64,000 bases of DNA from Apostichopus japonicus (Eukaryota > Echinodermata > Holothuroidea > Aspidochirotida > Stichopodidae), in assembly GCF_037975245.1 (NCBI RefSeq), contig NC_092568.1, positions 13,351,501 through 13,415,500 on the forward strand, in the 5' to 3' direction. The notes beneath the pieces were generated by a model. That model was not told the origin of the DNA. It did not search any database and saw only the letters and a list, made by a program, of their open reading frames with translations. Each line of letters opens with the position of its first letter. The stretch's first letter is position 1. Shown one piece after another: positions 15,001 through 25,833 of the stretch. The position numbers were made by a program, and so were the translations under genes.

Positions 15001-18000
15001 GACTTTAAAAGCTACATTGCCATGGGCTATCTTCATTGTGGTAGTACATTTGTGATGAGACAACACAATCTTCATCTCTCACAGTTAACAACATCATCTG
15101 ACTATGAATAAACATAGCATAAGGCAAATCAGCATTTAACACAGGTGAACTCTGTAGCTCACAGTTACACTGATCTTGTTAGGTAACAACAACAATTCCT
15201 AGTTTTACTACTAGTCAGGAATTGAACATCTGTCACTCTTTACCACTGTAAGATGAATGCTTACCTTCAGGGTATTTTCAAGACTTAAACCTGTATTTAA
15301 GGCATAGCCTAATCTGTATATATAACAGTGATTGTCATAAAGTAGTGTGGCATCTTATCAGGTGTATAAGAAGAATGCTTCAATAATACCTACAATAAGC
15401 CAGGTACATAATCGAAATGATGAATGGACCTGGTGGGGGAAGTGTACCAAGATTTATATTAGTTGAGTAATGACATGCAAACAACTGATTTAATTGTGTT
15501 GCAGAGCTTCATATGACCACTAGCTGTATAAGATGCTTTATTGATCATGAATTCCAAGTCATGATCAGATAACAGATGCACGTTGACAGTGACTTGAATC
15601 ATAAATTTAAAATACTCTGGTGTCGTCCATTTTTTTTCAATTGTATGATGAACTTTTCGTTTTCAGTGAGATGGAGTACCGATCAGTTAAAATGGACTTA
15701 CGCCAGCTTTCACCCCTGGCAACTAGTTCCAATGATAAAAGCAAAACTATATCATCTCTGGAAGACAGGCAATCCCCTGAAAAGAAAGGTGAGAATATCA
15801 GATTTGTTGAGATATTTGAAGGATGACTCTAGTCAGAAGTTTAGTGTTGATGTGCTGTAGTCCAGCCAAAGAAAAATGACAAACCTGAATGCTGGTAATA
15901 TTCCAGAGCGATCCCAGTCCAGAATGCTGGTAATATTCCAGAGCAATCCCAGTCCAGAATTGTCACCTTTGATGGTTTGTCAGTCCAGTCCAGGTTAATG
16001 TTAATCTATTGTTTCGCAAATTTTGTATATAGCTGTAATTATTCAATCCATAAATTAAGACAACTTTAAATGTAATTGTAACATGTTACTTGAGGTCATA
16101 AAGTCTTGTATCTTTGGGTTTTCTGTTGTATCTGAGGAACTGACCTAATGATCTATGTGATAGACTCACATAGTCCAGCCACTTTGATTGATGAGCCTCC
16201 GATGTTTAAAGGTCAATAATGCATTTCATAAGTCATCCAAAATGAACCGTCATCTTAGCTACTTTAAACATGTAACAAACATGTTTTGCCCAAAAATATG
16301 TCCCTTTTTTCACAAGCTTGTAGCAAAAATTAGCAAATAATTTGTAGCACTAACGGCCTATTATCCAACTGTAAAGCCACGCCTATAAATGATATAACTA
16401 TTACATATGCATCTCCACAGGAAAGGTCAAATCGGGTCGCATCAGAATAAATTACTCAATACCTGTGAAATTCTTATGTTTAGACTGACTGCTACTGCTA
16501 CTATCTGCTTATCAGAGACGTATGTGAGGTGTAGCTTAATATATAGTACTCACATTAAGCCTATGTTGTACTCTTAGGCATAATTGAAGTAAGGAATGTA
16601 GGCCTAGTATTTAACCTATAACCACCTAGCTTAACGTTTATACACAACCCACATCAAACAGGATGGCCTACCTGTTCAATACGTACTTTGCTATTTCTGT
16701 GTTAGTATACTTTACACATAGCCTAAGCCTGAGTTGATTCCACCTGTCCAGTTGATCACCATTCCCTATGCGACATGCATTGGTCTTTCTCCATTGCTCC
16801 ACTTTTAAAACAGTCATATTTTCAAGGAATAACAGGGGTATAGAAACACCACCAAGACTGATAGCAGTAGTAATTGTAATGGCCTACAAATATTAAGATT
16901 AATGCCTACAGGTTAGGTAAACAAGTTTAATTAATACAAACATTGGCCTATAAAAACTCATTCCCCCACCCCCTCCCCTCTTTAGCAAGCTACATTTGAC
17001 TACATATGTAGGTTAGGATCTTTTTTTTAATTATTATTATGATTATTTTTGTTTGCTGGATGGTTTGACAGACTTATATGGGTAGTGACAAGCTTCATGT
17101 AATTTGTGTTACTATGTATCATAATTATGGCATTAATGAGCTTACATTTTTCCTTTAAAGATAAGGCAGACTCAAACCCAGCAGTGGTTTCAACCACAAA
17201 CAGTAAAGATACTGCAGGACATGAACAGCAAGGGATAAAAAGGAAACAACCAGTAATCGAAGAGCATAAGCAAAAGAAACGTAAGACTTCGATGATGCGA
17301 AAGGATTCCTCTGGGGATCAAAAGGTGGCTGACATTGGTACCATTCAACAACCATTCAGTGAGAAATGTCAACCATCGGAATCAAACACTACATCACTAG
17401 ATGCATCAAAGTGTGAGAAAGTCAAAGGAATTGGCCTGAAAATGTCCAAAAAACTGGAGACATTTGACTATCAGAACAATAATAATTTGCATAACAGCGA
17501 TGAAGTACTAAAAGTTCCCAACGTAGAGAAATTTCTTGTTAAGAAGAGACCGCATTCTCCTCATGGGAAGGAACGTTTTGGCAACAGTTTGCCTTCATCA
17601 CCGACGTCCTCTTTAAGAAACTTTCACAGCGATTCAGAGAAGGGCTTGTCCGAGAGACAGACATCCTCAATAGATCTTCCAGTCAACGAATATTCTTCCA
17701 GGAATAGGGGACCTTTTCCAGTCGTTAATGACTTCAGTAAAAACAGCCCATTATCCAAAGATGTGCAGGTGAATACTTCTGAGGTGTTCTTGTATCAGAA
17801 GAGCGGTCTACCCTCCGAGTCCACACAGATCCCTTCACGGGATTCATTTTACAGTTCCAGCCATCCATTCATGTTTAATAGTACACAAGGTCAGTACTCG
17901 CCCATGGCCTTCCCACCGTTTGGACAGTTTAGTTCTCTCCAGCAGTACGGCCTGGCATCAAGGGGTTACCATCCATCCTCCTTCAGCAACTCACCGTTTC

Positions 18001-18215
18001 TCAAAGGTTATCAAAACCCACACGATATTCCAATGGACTTGTCATATTCAAACCTGGCCAGCTATGCTACCACCCCGATACCTATAATGCACACAGGGGT
18101 GACACCGTCCTCGACTAATTCCTTCCCACCGGCCAGCAGGCGCCAGCTCTCCAATGGTGAAAACCACAACTCCATCCTTAGCAAGTCAACAGACCTTCAT
18201 CAACTTAAAAGTTAA
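2..18215 (+). CDS. NPAS3: NPAS1/NPAS3/trachealess-type bHLH-PAS transcription factor, nine 3' exons (5' end outside window)
   Basis: Spliced CDS: 2(or 15)..91, 1443..1532, 3486..3663, 7773..7888, 9479..9672, 12022..12128, 14189..14333, 15667..15788, 17161..18215. All joins keep frame and use GT-AG, giving about 698 residues. Proteins of this family dimerise with ARNT-type partners in the nucleus and bind E-box-like sites. Seen here: PAS-A with the motif [13 protein letters not shown] followed by [11 protein letters not shown], a [14 protein letters not shown] segment, PAS-B ending with [16 protein letters not shown], then a long low-complexity C-terminal exon. The [19 protein letters not shown] wording fits NPAS1/3 and trachealess better than SIM, HIF or ARNT. 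The bHLH is not in the window, so the gene starts further left. Subfamily assignment is from memory of the family. Confidence 0.92.
92..1442 (+). other. Intron after exon a
   Basis: No supported gene or repeat family. It holds a G homopolymer of about 18 bases at 1080-1098 and a C/T-rich stretch near 1310-1330. Confidence 0.8.
1443..1532 (+). CDS. NPAS3: PAS gene exon b (PAS-A core)
   Basis: Ninety bases, thirty codons, from ALDGFLF to [13 protein letters not shown], the most conserved part of PAS-A. Acceptor tattttacag|g, donor cag|gtaaga, both phase 0. Confidence 0.95.
1815..3170 (-). pseudogene. Decayed Penelope-like element copy (RT and GIY-YIG remnants)
   Basis: Lies in PAS intron 2, antisense to the host gene. 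Order on the - strand: RT-like remnant at about 3160-2900 (pieces FLDVTIQK and GTLTTDLYT with in-frame stops), endonuclease remnant at about 2430-2250 ([23 protein letters not shown]) that aligns residue by residue with the open frame at 25834-26517, a degenerate hammerhead-like block (1888-1930), and a 3' terminus at about 1820-1865 matching 26895-26946. Stops and indels show it is dead. Confidence 0.8.
1888..1930 (-). ncRNA. Degenerate hammerhead-ribozyme motif of the decayed Penelope-like copy
   Basis: On the - strand CUGAAGA, GAAAC and the GCCU/AGGC stem I arms are kept, but the stem II pairing seen in the 25650 and 26825 copies is broken by substitutions. Probably inactive. Confidence 0.55.
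3486..3663 (+). CDS. NPAS3: PAS gene exon c (PAS-A, then Ser/Pro/Thr-rich loop; its 3' end seeds a minisatellite)
   Basis: Begins [11 protein letters not shown] and reads through ELGMKLPP into a variable [11 protein letters not shown] loop. The donor is catg|gtaggt (phase 1). The last coding bases plus this donor form the first unit of the 32-bp minisatellite that fills the start of the next intron, so dozens of near-identical donors follow the real one. Confidence 0.92.
3640..6340 (+). repeat. 32-bp splice-donor minisatellite, about 58 regular units to 5545, decaying to about 6340
   Basis: The unit reads ccaactacatcacatg then gtaggtataatctata, with variants gtagct, tatatcac and ctaac; a few units are 31 bp. 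The first unit spans the exon c donor, so each unit carries a copy of the last coding bases and the donor. Alternating unit types give a higher-order period of about three units over much of 4000-4700. The array is broken by a SINE (5547-5836). One clear unit follows it, then increasingly degenerate units at about 6000-6030, 6180-6240 and 6310-6340. It contains no gene. Confidence 0.97.
5547..5836 (-). mobile_element. tRNA-derived SINE inserted in the minisatellite
   Basis: On the - strand a tRNA-like head has an A box (TAGCTCAGTGG) and B box (GGTTCGAGTC) at about 5772-5708. A roughly 150-bp body follows, including CGCGAGTTCCTGCTTGCAGG, and ends at GGATCTAAAA near 5550. Pieces of the head appear duplicated at 5780-5836. 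A second copy of the body sits at 25591-27085, split by a Penelope-like element. Array sequence on both sides (ctacat) shows it landed in the existing minisatellite. Confidence 0.82.
6341..7772 (+). other. Rest of PAS intron after exon c
   Basis: No gene or recognisable element. It has a short G/A-rich stretch (7628-7660) and a pyrimidine tract leading into the exon d acceptor. Confidence 0.75.
7773..7888 (+). CDS. NPAS3: PAS gene exon d (PAS-A end)
   Basis: 116 bases; acceptor gtctttcag|aa, donor aaa|gtaggt. It completes the phase-1 codon and reads [17 protein letters not shown] then SSGYK, the second conserved block of PAS-A in this family. Confidence 0.95.
7889..9478 (+). other. PAS intron between exons d and e
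   Basis: Contains a degenerate repeat of AAGTCCGAG-like words (7975-8100) and a C/T-rich tract (8138-8206). No coding potential that I can support. Confidence 0.7.
9479..9672 (+). CDS. NPAS3: PAS gene exon e (inter-PAS region and start of PAS-B)
   Basis: 194 bases; acceptor tattgcag|gtt, donor gacag|gttggt (phase 2). Reads [12 protein letters not shown], then [15 protein letters not shown], then the first PAS-B strand ending TYCDDR. VIHITG and ALPPPT are typical of bHLH-PAS class I proteins. Confidence 0.95.
11586..12000 (+). repeat. Diverged tandem duplication (about 200 bp x 2) just upstream of exon f
   Basis: Copy 1 starts near 11586 and copy 2 near 11782. Both contain tgtttgcaagaactgg, then aaagaaagcaaaatat, then gggatataaatct, then tatttattactgaaaaatat. 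The second copy ends about 20 bp before the exon f acceptor. Copies differ by substitutions and small indels. Confidence 0.85.
12022..12128 (+). CDS. NPAS3: PAS gene exon f (PAS-B)
   Basis: 107 bases; acceptor ttttgcttag|a completes an Arg codon, then [20 protein letters not shown] and the [14 protein letters not shown] helix. Donor gaca|gtaagt, phase 1. Confidence 0.93.
12129..14188 (+). other. PAS intron between exons f and g
   Basis: Two kilobases of AT-rich sequence with no gene or repeat I can name. The open frame at 12772-12978 has no family signature. Confidence 0.7.
14189..14333 (+). CDS. NPAS3: PAS gene exon g (PAS-B C-terminal strands)
   Basis: 145 bases; acceptor tttgtctacag|tg, donor attag|gtcagt. 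Contains the [20 protein letters not shown] signature that ends PAS-B, as in the KGQxxTxYYRWMxKNGGYxW stretch of relatives. Confidence 0.95.
14334..15666 (+). other. PAS intron between exons g and h
   Basis: AT-rich with a short T run at 14592-14604. No feature recognised. Confidence 0.7.
15667..15788 (+). CDS. NPAS3: PAS gene exon h (post-PAS linker)
   Basis: 122 bases; acceptor tcgttttcag|t, donor gaaag|gtgaga. Reads [17 protein letters not shown], equivalent to the NPEYKDxxMDIxQLP segment after PAS-B in NPAS3, then a Ser-rich linker. Confidence 0.9.
15888..15957 (+). repeat. 35-bp tandem duplication
   Basis: Two copies starting gaatgctggtaatattccag at 15888 and 15923, one mismatch apart, in the intron after exon h. 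The rest of that intron (15958-17160) shows nothing I can assign. Confidence 0.9.
17161..18215 (+). CDS. NPAS3: PAS gene terminal exon (low-complexity C-terminal tail)
   Basis: 1055 bases; acceptor tcctttaaag|at; stop TAA at 18213-18215. The roughly 350-residue tail has a bipartite basic stretch (KRKQP...KQKKRK) that could be a nuclear localisation signal, followed by a Ser/Pro/Tyr/Phe-rich region resembling a transactivation domain. I see no known domain in the tail. It is joined to exon h by frame and splice phase, so this assignment is an inference, though a strong one. Confidence 0.88.
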
Positions 18216-20850
18216 TTCATGAAACAAGTAGGATATAAGCTTTCTTGATGATAGATTTAGGTGGTGATTAGCTCACATATGCAGCTAGCCTAACATGTGA
18301 ATTATGTGACAAAAGTAAATCGTAACCAGCATCCCATGCATGTAATCTTTGTGAAGATCCAGCAAGCACTTATGTCATTTTCTTTTACCTATTAAGGAGG
18401 GGCTTGGGGGTTGTAGGGAATGTTTACCTCTTTCAAAGTATCAAAGGAAGATGATAGATGGTGGTAAGTTTGCATAGCGATTTGTGATCAGTCAAATACA
18501 GCAGTAATCCGTTGGGATGTATTACAGAATCTCTCTGTATTAACACCTCTGTTTTCATTCAGGCTAGGAATCACTCAAAGGAACAGTAGTGGTTGCAGGG
18601 TGAAAATAGTAAACAGAAGTGTTGTATTTGAGTGCGCTTAATCACAGAATACAAGAAAAACTACAAACTAGCCAAGTCTAAATAAGTTTTATTCTTCATA
18701 GTTTTTGATAGAAATAATGCAGATGTGGATTCTTTATCTATTTTGGTTTAATAACTACATCATAAAAATATTAATATTGAGGATTTATCAAGCACAGACA
18801 TATCCACTGATAACGGTGCTCAAGGTGCAACACAATATTACCCTGGTCAGTGATAACCTGTCAAACTTAACATGGCAGCAACTAAACAGCGCCCAATTGA
18901 CAGTTCAACTCACCGGTCCCCATTTATACAACTGAGTGAAGAGAGGCATGGAGATAAAGTGCCTTTCCCAAGGACACAAAGTAATGATCTGGCCAGGACT
19001 CGGACCCACAAAACTTAGATCACAAGTCCTGTTTTTTTAATTGTCTGGATTGCACTTTCATGACAACCAGCAATGATGTCAGCTCCTCAATGCAAACCTA
19101 AAAGTTCAATGAACTCTACCAATCATAGTAATAACCTGGACAGAATATAGCCCAACATTGAAAACAAACAACATTTTGCCCTTCATTTTGTGATGCAACC
19201 TATACAAATGATCTCAGGTCATACAAGTTATGTTTGTTTCCATTGAATTTCTGCATTGATAAGCTGTCCTAATGGATTGCATGTTAGAATTGGTAATCCA
19301 GCCACTGTTTTTGATGTGCTAGTGATTTTGAATGGATGATTTCATAAAACTGAAGACGATATTGTTACTTAAGTTGTTAATAACATTCTATAGCACATCA
19401 AATGTGTTTACATTAAAGTCATCCTTTAGTTAAGCAGCATTGTAGTTCATGGATCCATCACTGACAAGAAAATGGTTCTTGATCAGATATGGTTTCTGGA
19501 AGTACAAAATAACAACGAACCCAAACAAACTGTGGACAGCCGATGAAAGTGATTTTAGGGTCAAAATTAAGTGCCAACACAAAAAGGCTTGCAGGGTTCT
19601 ATCAAACACAAACAAGACATATCCTTTTCTTAATATTTAGACATACTTTGGTGCTAAAACTGGATTATTCAATTGTTTCTGATTGAGTTGGTTTCGAGTC
19701 GATATTAAAAAATTCAGCCAAGTTGTGGAGGCTGTTTGCAGAGGGTGCTAACATCAAAACAGAAACAGGCTTTCATTCTTGTTTTTGAATATTTTTGAAA
19801 ATGGTTTGGTACTTAACTGCAATATTCAAATGTTGGCATAATGTTTATTTGGTCAAGTTTGATCCTGAAATATGAAATCTCTTTTGATAAAGAATATGGG
19901 TGGAGAGTGCCATCGTTTGAAAACAATAAATAAGTTCTCCCCTTTTTTTAAGATTTATATAGAAATGGTTTAGTACTCAACTGAGTTTTTTCCAGCTATT
20001 TCTTTATAAATATTCATTTAGTTTGGAACAATCTGAGAAAGTATCTGTCCAGGGGTGAGATTTCAAAACAATTAAGTTTTGTTTGTATTACGGATATTTG
20101 TAAACATTGTTTTGTTAATAGCCTAGGAATTGATATTAATTTTTCTTAATAAATAAACAAACTTGGAATTGCTTAATAAGTTTAATATTTTGTACTGAAA
20201 TGTTCATGAATTCAAATAAGAATACAGAAAAATTAAGAAAAAGAATACACATACTTGGAAATATCAAGTTTTTGTATATACCTGAAGTAGTTTTAAATTG
20301 TCAGATTATGGAACATTTATTTTTCCACTGACATCAGATAACAAAATTAAAGACGAAGTAACAGTATCGAAAAATATCTTCATTTGCATCATCATAAACA
20401 GAGTGTTTTTTGCTAATATCTTTTTATTCAAGTTGCGTGTGAGATTCTGTGGAGTAAAGAGAGTAATTTAACAAAGAATGGCTTTACATTCTGACTGCTG
20501 TGATATCTTGCAAAGTTTATATAGTGTTGACACATTAAATTACTATCTTGGTCATTGTGGTAGTTCTGTAATGTGGTGGCTACAAGGAGAATATGGCAGT
20601 GTGTCATAGACCAGTTAGCTTGGTTGTTGTCCTTATCCAATTCATAGATGGAAATTAAATTTGTCACTTGTGTAAATATGCTGATATAGCTGTCTGTGTG
20701 TAGGAATGCCCACATTTGATAATTTAGTTCTACTCAGTAAAGATCCTGTGATCTGGTTGCTATGGTATTGGTAAACTTGTAATACTAGTATTACTGAATA
20801 TTACTGCTATCAGTGCAATATCTGCATATTAACTGAACCTGATTGGCATT
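18216..20850. other. 3' flank of the PAS gene
   Basis: Probably contains the 3' UTR. AATAAA-like signals occur near 19926 and 20149, but none can be chosen from sequence alone. Apart from the SINE fragment at 18780-19031, nothing is recognised. Confidence 0.6.
18780..19031 (-). mobile_element. Probable tRNA-related SINE fragment
   Basis: On the - strand a B-box-like GGGTCCGAGTCC is followed by tttgtgtccttgggaaaggc and cagttgtataaatgggg. These words recur in interspersed repeats of many marine invertebrate genomes (recalled, not searched). It lies in the 3' flank or 3' UTR of the PAS gene. The A box is not clear. Confidence 0.5.
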
Positions 20851-21298
20851 TATTGAGAACCAGTATGATATGAGTATGATTGTGAGTCAACCATTAGAGC
20901 TGGCCATATTCATCTATTGAGAACCAGTATGATATGAGTATGATTGTGAGTCAACCATTCGAGCTGGCCATATTCATTTATTGAGAACCAGTATGATCGG
21001 AGTATGATTGTGAGTCAACCATTAGAGCTGGCCATATTCATCTATTGAGAACCAGTATGATATGAGTATGATTGTGAGTCAACCATTAGAGCTGGCCATA
21101 TTCATATATTGAGAACCAGTATGATATGAGTATGATTGTGAGTCAACCATTAGAGCTGGCCATATTCATCTATTGAGAACCAGTATGATCGGAGTATGAT
21201 TGTGAGTCAACCATTAGAGCTGGCCATATTCATTTATTGAGAATCAGTATGATATGAGTATGATTGTGAGTCAACCATTAGAGCTGGCCATATTCAGA
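20851..21298 (+). repeat. 64-bp tandem repeat, exactly seven units
   Basis: Units start tattgagaaccagtatgat at 20851, 20915, 20979, 21043, 21107, 21171 and 21235. All are 64 bp with only a few substitutions (for example gatatgag versus gatcggag; cattagag versus cattcgag). Confidence 0.97.
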
Positions 21299-24200
21299 AA
21301 GTGCACAGTAGATGACAGCACTAGCATTTGCTTGTTTAAGATGCAATTGTAACTGTCACAAACTTGTGTACCGAGATGCCATGCAGTGGTTACCTGGGAG
21401 TGGCATGATGTTGTATTACGTATAAGCAAGTAATAGCTACCAAACACAGAACTGTTGCTGCTATAATATCAGTCAAAACACATTAATTTTAATAGCAGCC
21501 TGAATATTAACGACACTCGTTAACAAGGGCACTGATTGAAACTGTGTGTCTAGACAGGTATTTCCCTGTTTTGAAATGTTGTAAAGTACATAAGCATGTC
21601 AGTTACACAATAAGGAGACCAATGCCTCTTATATATGTCATAGCCTGGGAAGGAGAGAAGGCCAAGTCTCATCCAAGAATCGGTTGAATATAAAGCTGTA
21701 TGGCAATTTATGATGACATAGCATGTACTATTAGGCCCTCCAGAAAGATAATACAGGCCTCCACTAAGTTGCTAGAGTTGGCTATCAATGTTTACAGAGG
21801 TTTTTAATGAGTTTCATTAATTGTTACACATCAATACTGTGATCATAGCATAGTAGCAAAGTCATTAGTTCGAATTTGAATGCCATCTAATCAAATTAAA
21901 GTTGCTTCTAATTACTTTCGCACCTTTTACTTTGGTTTGCAGCCCTGACCACCCAAATATATGAATGGAACCAAAAATTAGCTATTTGCTTTTTACGTAC
22001 AAACTGTTGTTGAATATTAGTATTCCAAAAATATAGTTTGAACACTAGGAACTGTTGTCACATTTGCATATGAAGATTTTAGAGCCAAAAGAAAGAATTG
22101 ATTCTGCCAAAAGTATAATAGCTTATAGATAATTAGTTTTTCATCTCCTATAATGCTCATATTTTGTTGCAAGTTCTTCTATGCGTCTTTATGTTTTTCC
22201 ATTTTTTAATTTTTATGTGCATCTGTCTTTTTATGTCCTACTTTAATTAAAGGGAGATGGCTCAACTTTTATTTTAAGCGTATCGTTGGGATAGTTGAAG
22301 TTTTTCATTAGTTTCTCCATTTCTTGTTCATGACTATTCATTAATGTTTTAAAGCAATATCCTAACAAGCTGATGTTTAAGTGGCATGGTGCAATACAGA
22401 GGGGGGGCCTTTTTTATTTCATTGTCTTTATCCAGCAATCTTCATGAAATAGTGCTTTTTCATAGAAAATGATTTTTCGGAACAGTAACATTGCCATCCT
22501 GAAAAACGCATTCCAAGAATATAAAAATTAACGTTATATACCATCACTGGATTCATATAATCTTGGCAGGTTTTGGGTTTATCTACTATTAAGCTATTTG
22601 TAATACTTTACAGAATGGTAGACACTAACTGTATATGCATAGAAATAATTGTATCATGAAATAAACTATTGAAATCAAAGCTACATGACTAAACAACTCA
22701 AATATAAATATTCCTGATGAGGGCAGTGTCCATAAACCTGTGCATGGTCTTGGCCTTTCTCATGGCAAATATTCTTGCTACACTGTCAACTAGTGGTGGG
22801 GTAGTGAACACCCCTCATCATATGGACATATTTTCTTGTAAAAATAATGTCATAATATAGCATTTAGTTTAGTACAGAAATTGTTTCATAAATTTGTGGT
22901 AATGTTTTTCATTTGCAAATTTCCTTTTATTCATTATTCCAAATTATGCGTATAGGTGCCTTTTGCTTTGTGTAATAGTAGAGTGGGGTATCACATGATT
23001 GTAGCTGAAATTCAATGTAGAAAGCATGTTTAAAGGTGTCATAGAGAAAAAAGACTGGCAAAGATAACAAGAGGAGGATGTTAACTGCAAGTCCATATCA
23101 AGGACCTTAAAGTCACAACAAGTTTTAACTTTTAACATGCTATTGCTTGAGGTATGTTTATTAGATGCATCTGCTTATCTTAACTTCAACCTTGCTGCAT
23201 GCATTGAATAAAAGTACTTGCATGGAATCAAATATGCTTGCATGGAATAAGAAGAGGAGCCCACTATAATATGACTTAATTACTTTGCATATTATACTCA
23301 ACCTACTTTGCAGAAACTATATTGTCATATTAGTCCCATAAATATTTCTCAAAATAGCTGAAAGTGACACAGGCCAAAAAAAATAGTAGACAAGTTTTTT
23401 TTTTACTTCTGTAGATTTTGCTATAAACAAACTAGATATTAATCATTTTGATATATTGGACAATATGGTCAGACAACTTGAAATACAATGAATTAGTATT
23501 TATCATGCCAGAATAATTATCACAAATAATTACAACACTTTGAAATATTTTACTTTGTAATTACAGATACTTTTGATATTTTAAAGCCAACATATTTTCA
23601 CCTTAAGAAATCTAAGGATGAACAATGTCGTAAGAAGTAAAAGCAGTACTGACCAAATATCAATGAGTGTTTTTTGGTTTGTAACAATTTAAGAGGTCAT
23701 TTTTATTTCAAATAATTTCAAAAGCTTGATTTAAAGCCTCTGGTCATTAACCAAATGTGAAAGAGTTGTTAGCTGATTTCTGTTGAAAATTATTGAAAGC
23801 ATCTTCCAAGAGAATCATCACCTACTTGTAGAAAAAATGACCAGCGATTTACAGAGTGCCTACATCAGTGTTAAGGGGTAATCCTTAAGCAACATGATTG
23901 TTAATAATATTGTTTTATTTTCTTAATTTAAGTTAATACTTAATGAGAGTCATCAGAATTACTTTTGTCAGGAATACATGATAACTGACAGAGTTAAGAT
24001 ACATAATGTTAAAATCAAAATTTTCTTTCTGTTTTTATTTATGTCTTGTTCTAGTATTAATGTGTGCTGAGTACTGTTGGGATTGATGTTGCACCCTTCA
24101 GACTGTCTATTCCAAGTTGTGTGTTTATATACAGGGTGCTTTGTTGATGAAATAGTATTCTTAAAAATTTTCTCGTTGCAGAATTTCCCCATTTTTTCAT

Positions 24201-25590
24201 CCATGTGTACAGTAACAAAAAAATGCAAAGAATTTATAGTATGCTAATTACGTCATTTTATCTCATCGTTGCTATAATTATATGAAATCGTTTGCTGTAT
24301 TTTTCTGGCAACACATTCGCTTGAACCTTTGGATACCAAAAGAAGAGTGTGCACACTGTATAAGTACAGCAATATCATAACATCATACCAATATTTGGCA
24401 TACTGGATACTTCTATTTTTGCTTTGAAAAGTGGTAAGGTAATATCAACTCTGCTATAGTCAGGCTATCAGAGCATGCAATTCACAGCACCAGCCCTCAT
24501 GACTGGGCTCTTCAAGTCAAAAAGTTTTTTTTATGTTTTTGCAAACAATGTCATCCATCATCTTCTGGGACATCCTTAGTCTTCATGAAGATTTAAATTG
24601 TCTGAACATCCATTGTCTCTCAAACTTGAGAACAGTAATAATGGTTAAATAAAAATTAAAGAATATTTAAAAAAATATATATATTCTCTTGCTTTTTCAT
24701 GTTTCTTCGCTTCAAGCTTGTTGATGGGTTTATGTCTGGGGATGATTGCTCTCCCATTTAGCTGCATTTGTGTGCATTCTTAGTCTGTGATTCTGTCGTA
24801 GTGATAAATAGCCCAGTGAACAAGACTACTTACCTTTTCTTCTTTTCACCTCCCATCTCCCTCTCCTTAAAATAACTTTAAAAAACAAAGACCTCTGTGA
24901 AGCATGAAGCTTCTCCGAGAGCTATTAGCTGTTGAAGTGAACTCAAACCACCAACTAACAAGCATGGTTGTGACCTTAGGGATTCACTTTGTAGAGAGTA
25001 TTAAAAACAAAGTGAGAGCAAAAATAGTGCATAGCTCATACCCTTGAATGACAGAAGAATTTCACGTGTGGTGATTGGTCAATGAACTCATGTGAAAAGA
25101 GGTATTACACTTATCTTTAAACAAGAACCATTTCACCCCCCTGATGACCTTTGACTTCAAATTCCTGAGCTCTTTTAGTAGCCCCAAATACTGTACAATC
25201 AGAACCATTTTAAATATAAGACAGTAGTCTCACATGACCCCCTAGATAACCTCTGACCTCAATTTCCTGCCAAAATCATGCAATCTACTACTAGCACAAC
25301 ATTTTGCCAAAGTATGCTGTCATTGGATTCTCTTAAAAAAATAGATTTTTGTTGATTGGTAAAATAAGTTCCCAATTTGACCCATTGATGACCTTATACA
25401 ACAACTTCATAAATAACTTTATTGGACCCCCATCCAAGGTTCATAGTGCTCAACTTTCCATCCAAATCCAAGTATTGATATTCAAGAACAGATTCACTGT
25501 GGCATCAAATGACCCCTAGAAAACCTTTGACCTCAACTTCTTGAACATGTTATGTAAACCACTACTAGTGCATCACTACTACCACTGCTA
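21299..25590. other. Intergenic sequence
   Basis: AT-rich; no gene found on either strand. From 25130 to 25570 a dispersed repeat brings several 'gacctttgacctc'-type words near phrases such as 'atccaaatcca'. A related stretch continues at 27160-27430, on the far side of the SINE and Penelope-like insertions. Confidence 0.7.
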
Positions 25591-25633
25591 GTTTGAGTCA
25601 CTCCAAAGATGTATGTCGTCCAGTTACAGAGTT

Positions 25634-25829
25634 TGTGTAAAAGTAAGTTGGCCTGACGTTTCGATCCTAGCAGGATCTTCTTCAGAGGCTAAATGACAAG
25701 TTACAGTAACAGAGGGGACAAAAACACGCACAGAATACAGACAGGTTAATGAGCACGGTGAACACAATGAGATGGATGAAAGGGGATTATAAGTAGAAAG
25801 CAACAGGAGAAGAGGAGAGGAAGGAGAAG
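25634..25829 (-). repeat. Left inverted arm of the Penelope-like element
   Basis: 196 bp, reverse complement of 26689-26882 with almost no differences. It begins exactly at the target-site duplication, which suggests the inversion arose during integration. Confidence 0.92.
25650..25692 (-). ncRNA. Hammerhead ribozyme motif, left arm
   Basis: On the - strand: GCCU, CUGAAGA, one A, GAUCC-UGCUA-GGAUC (stem II), GAAAC, GUC, AGGC. This has the CUGANGA and GAAA core, a 5-bp stem II, 4-bp stem I and a minimal stem III, the short form reported for Penelope-like elements. Activity is not shown. Confidence 0.78.
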
Positions 25830-25833
25830 GACT

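Noticed and set aside
17106-17160. Start of an independent gene at ATG 17106
   Set aside because: The bases before 17161 are an intronic pyrimidine-rich acceptor region, and the phase matches exon h exactly.
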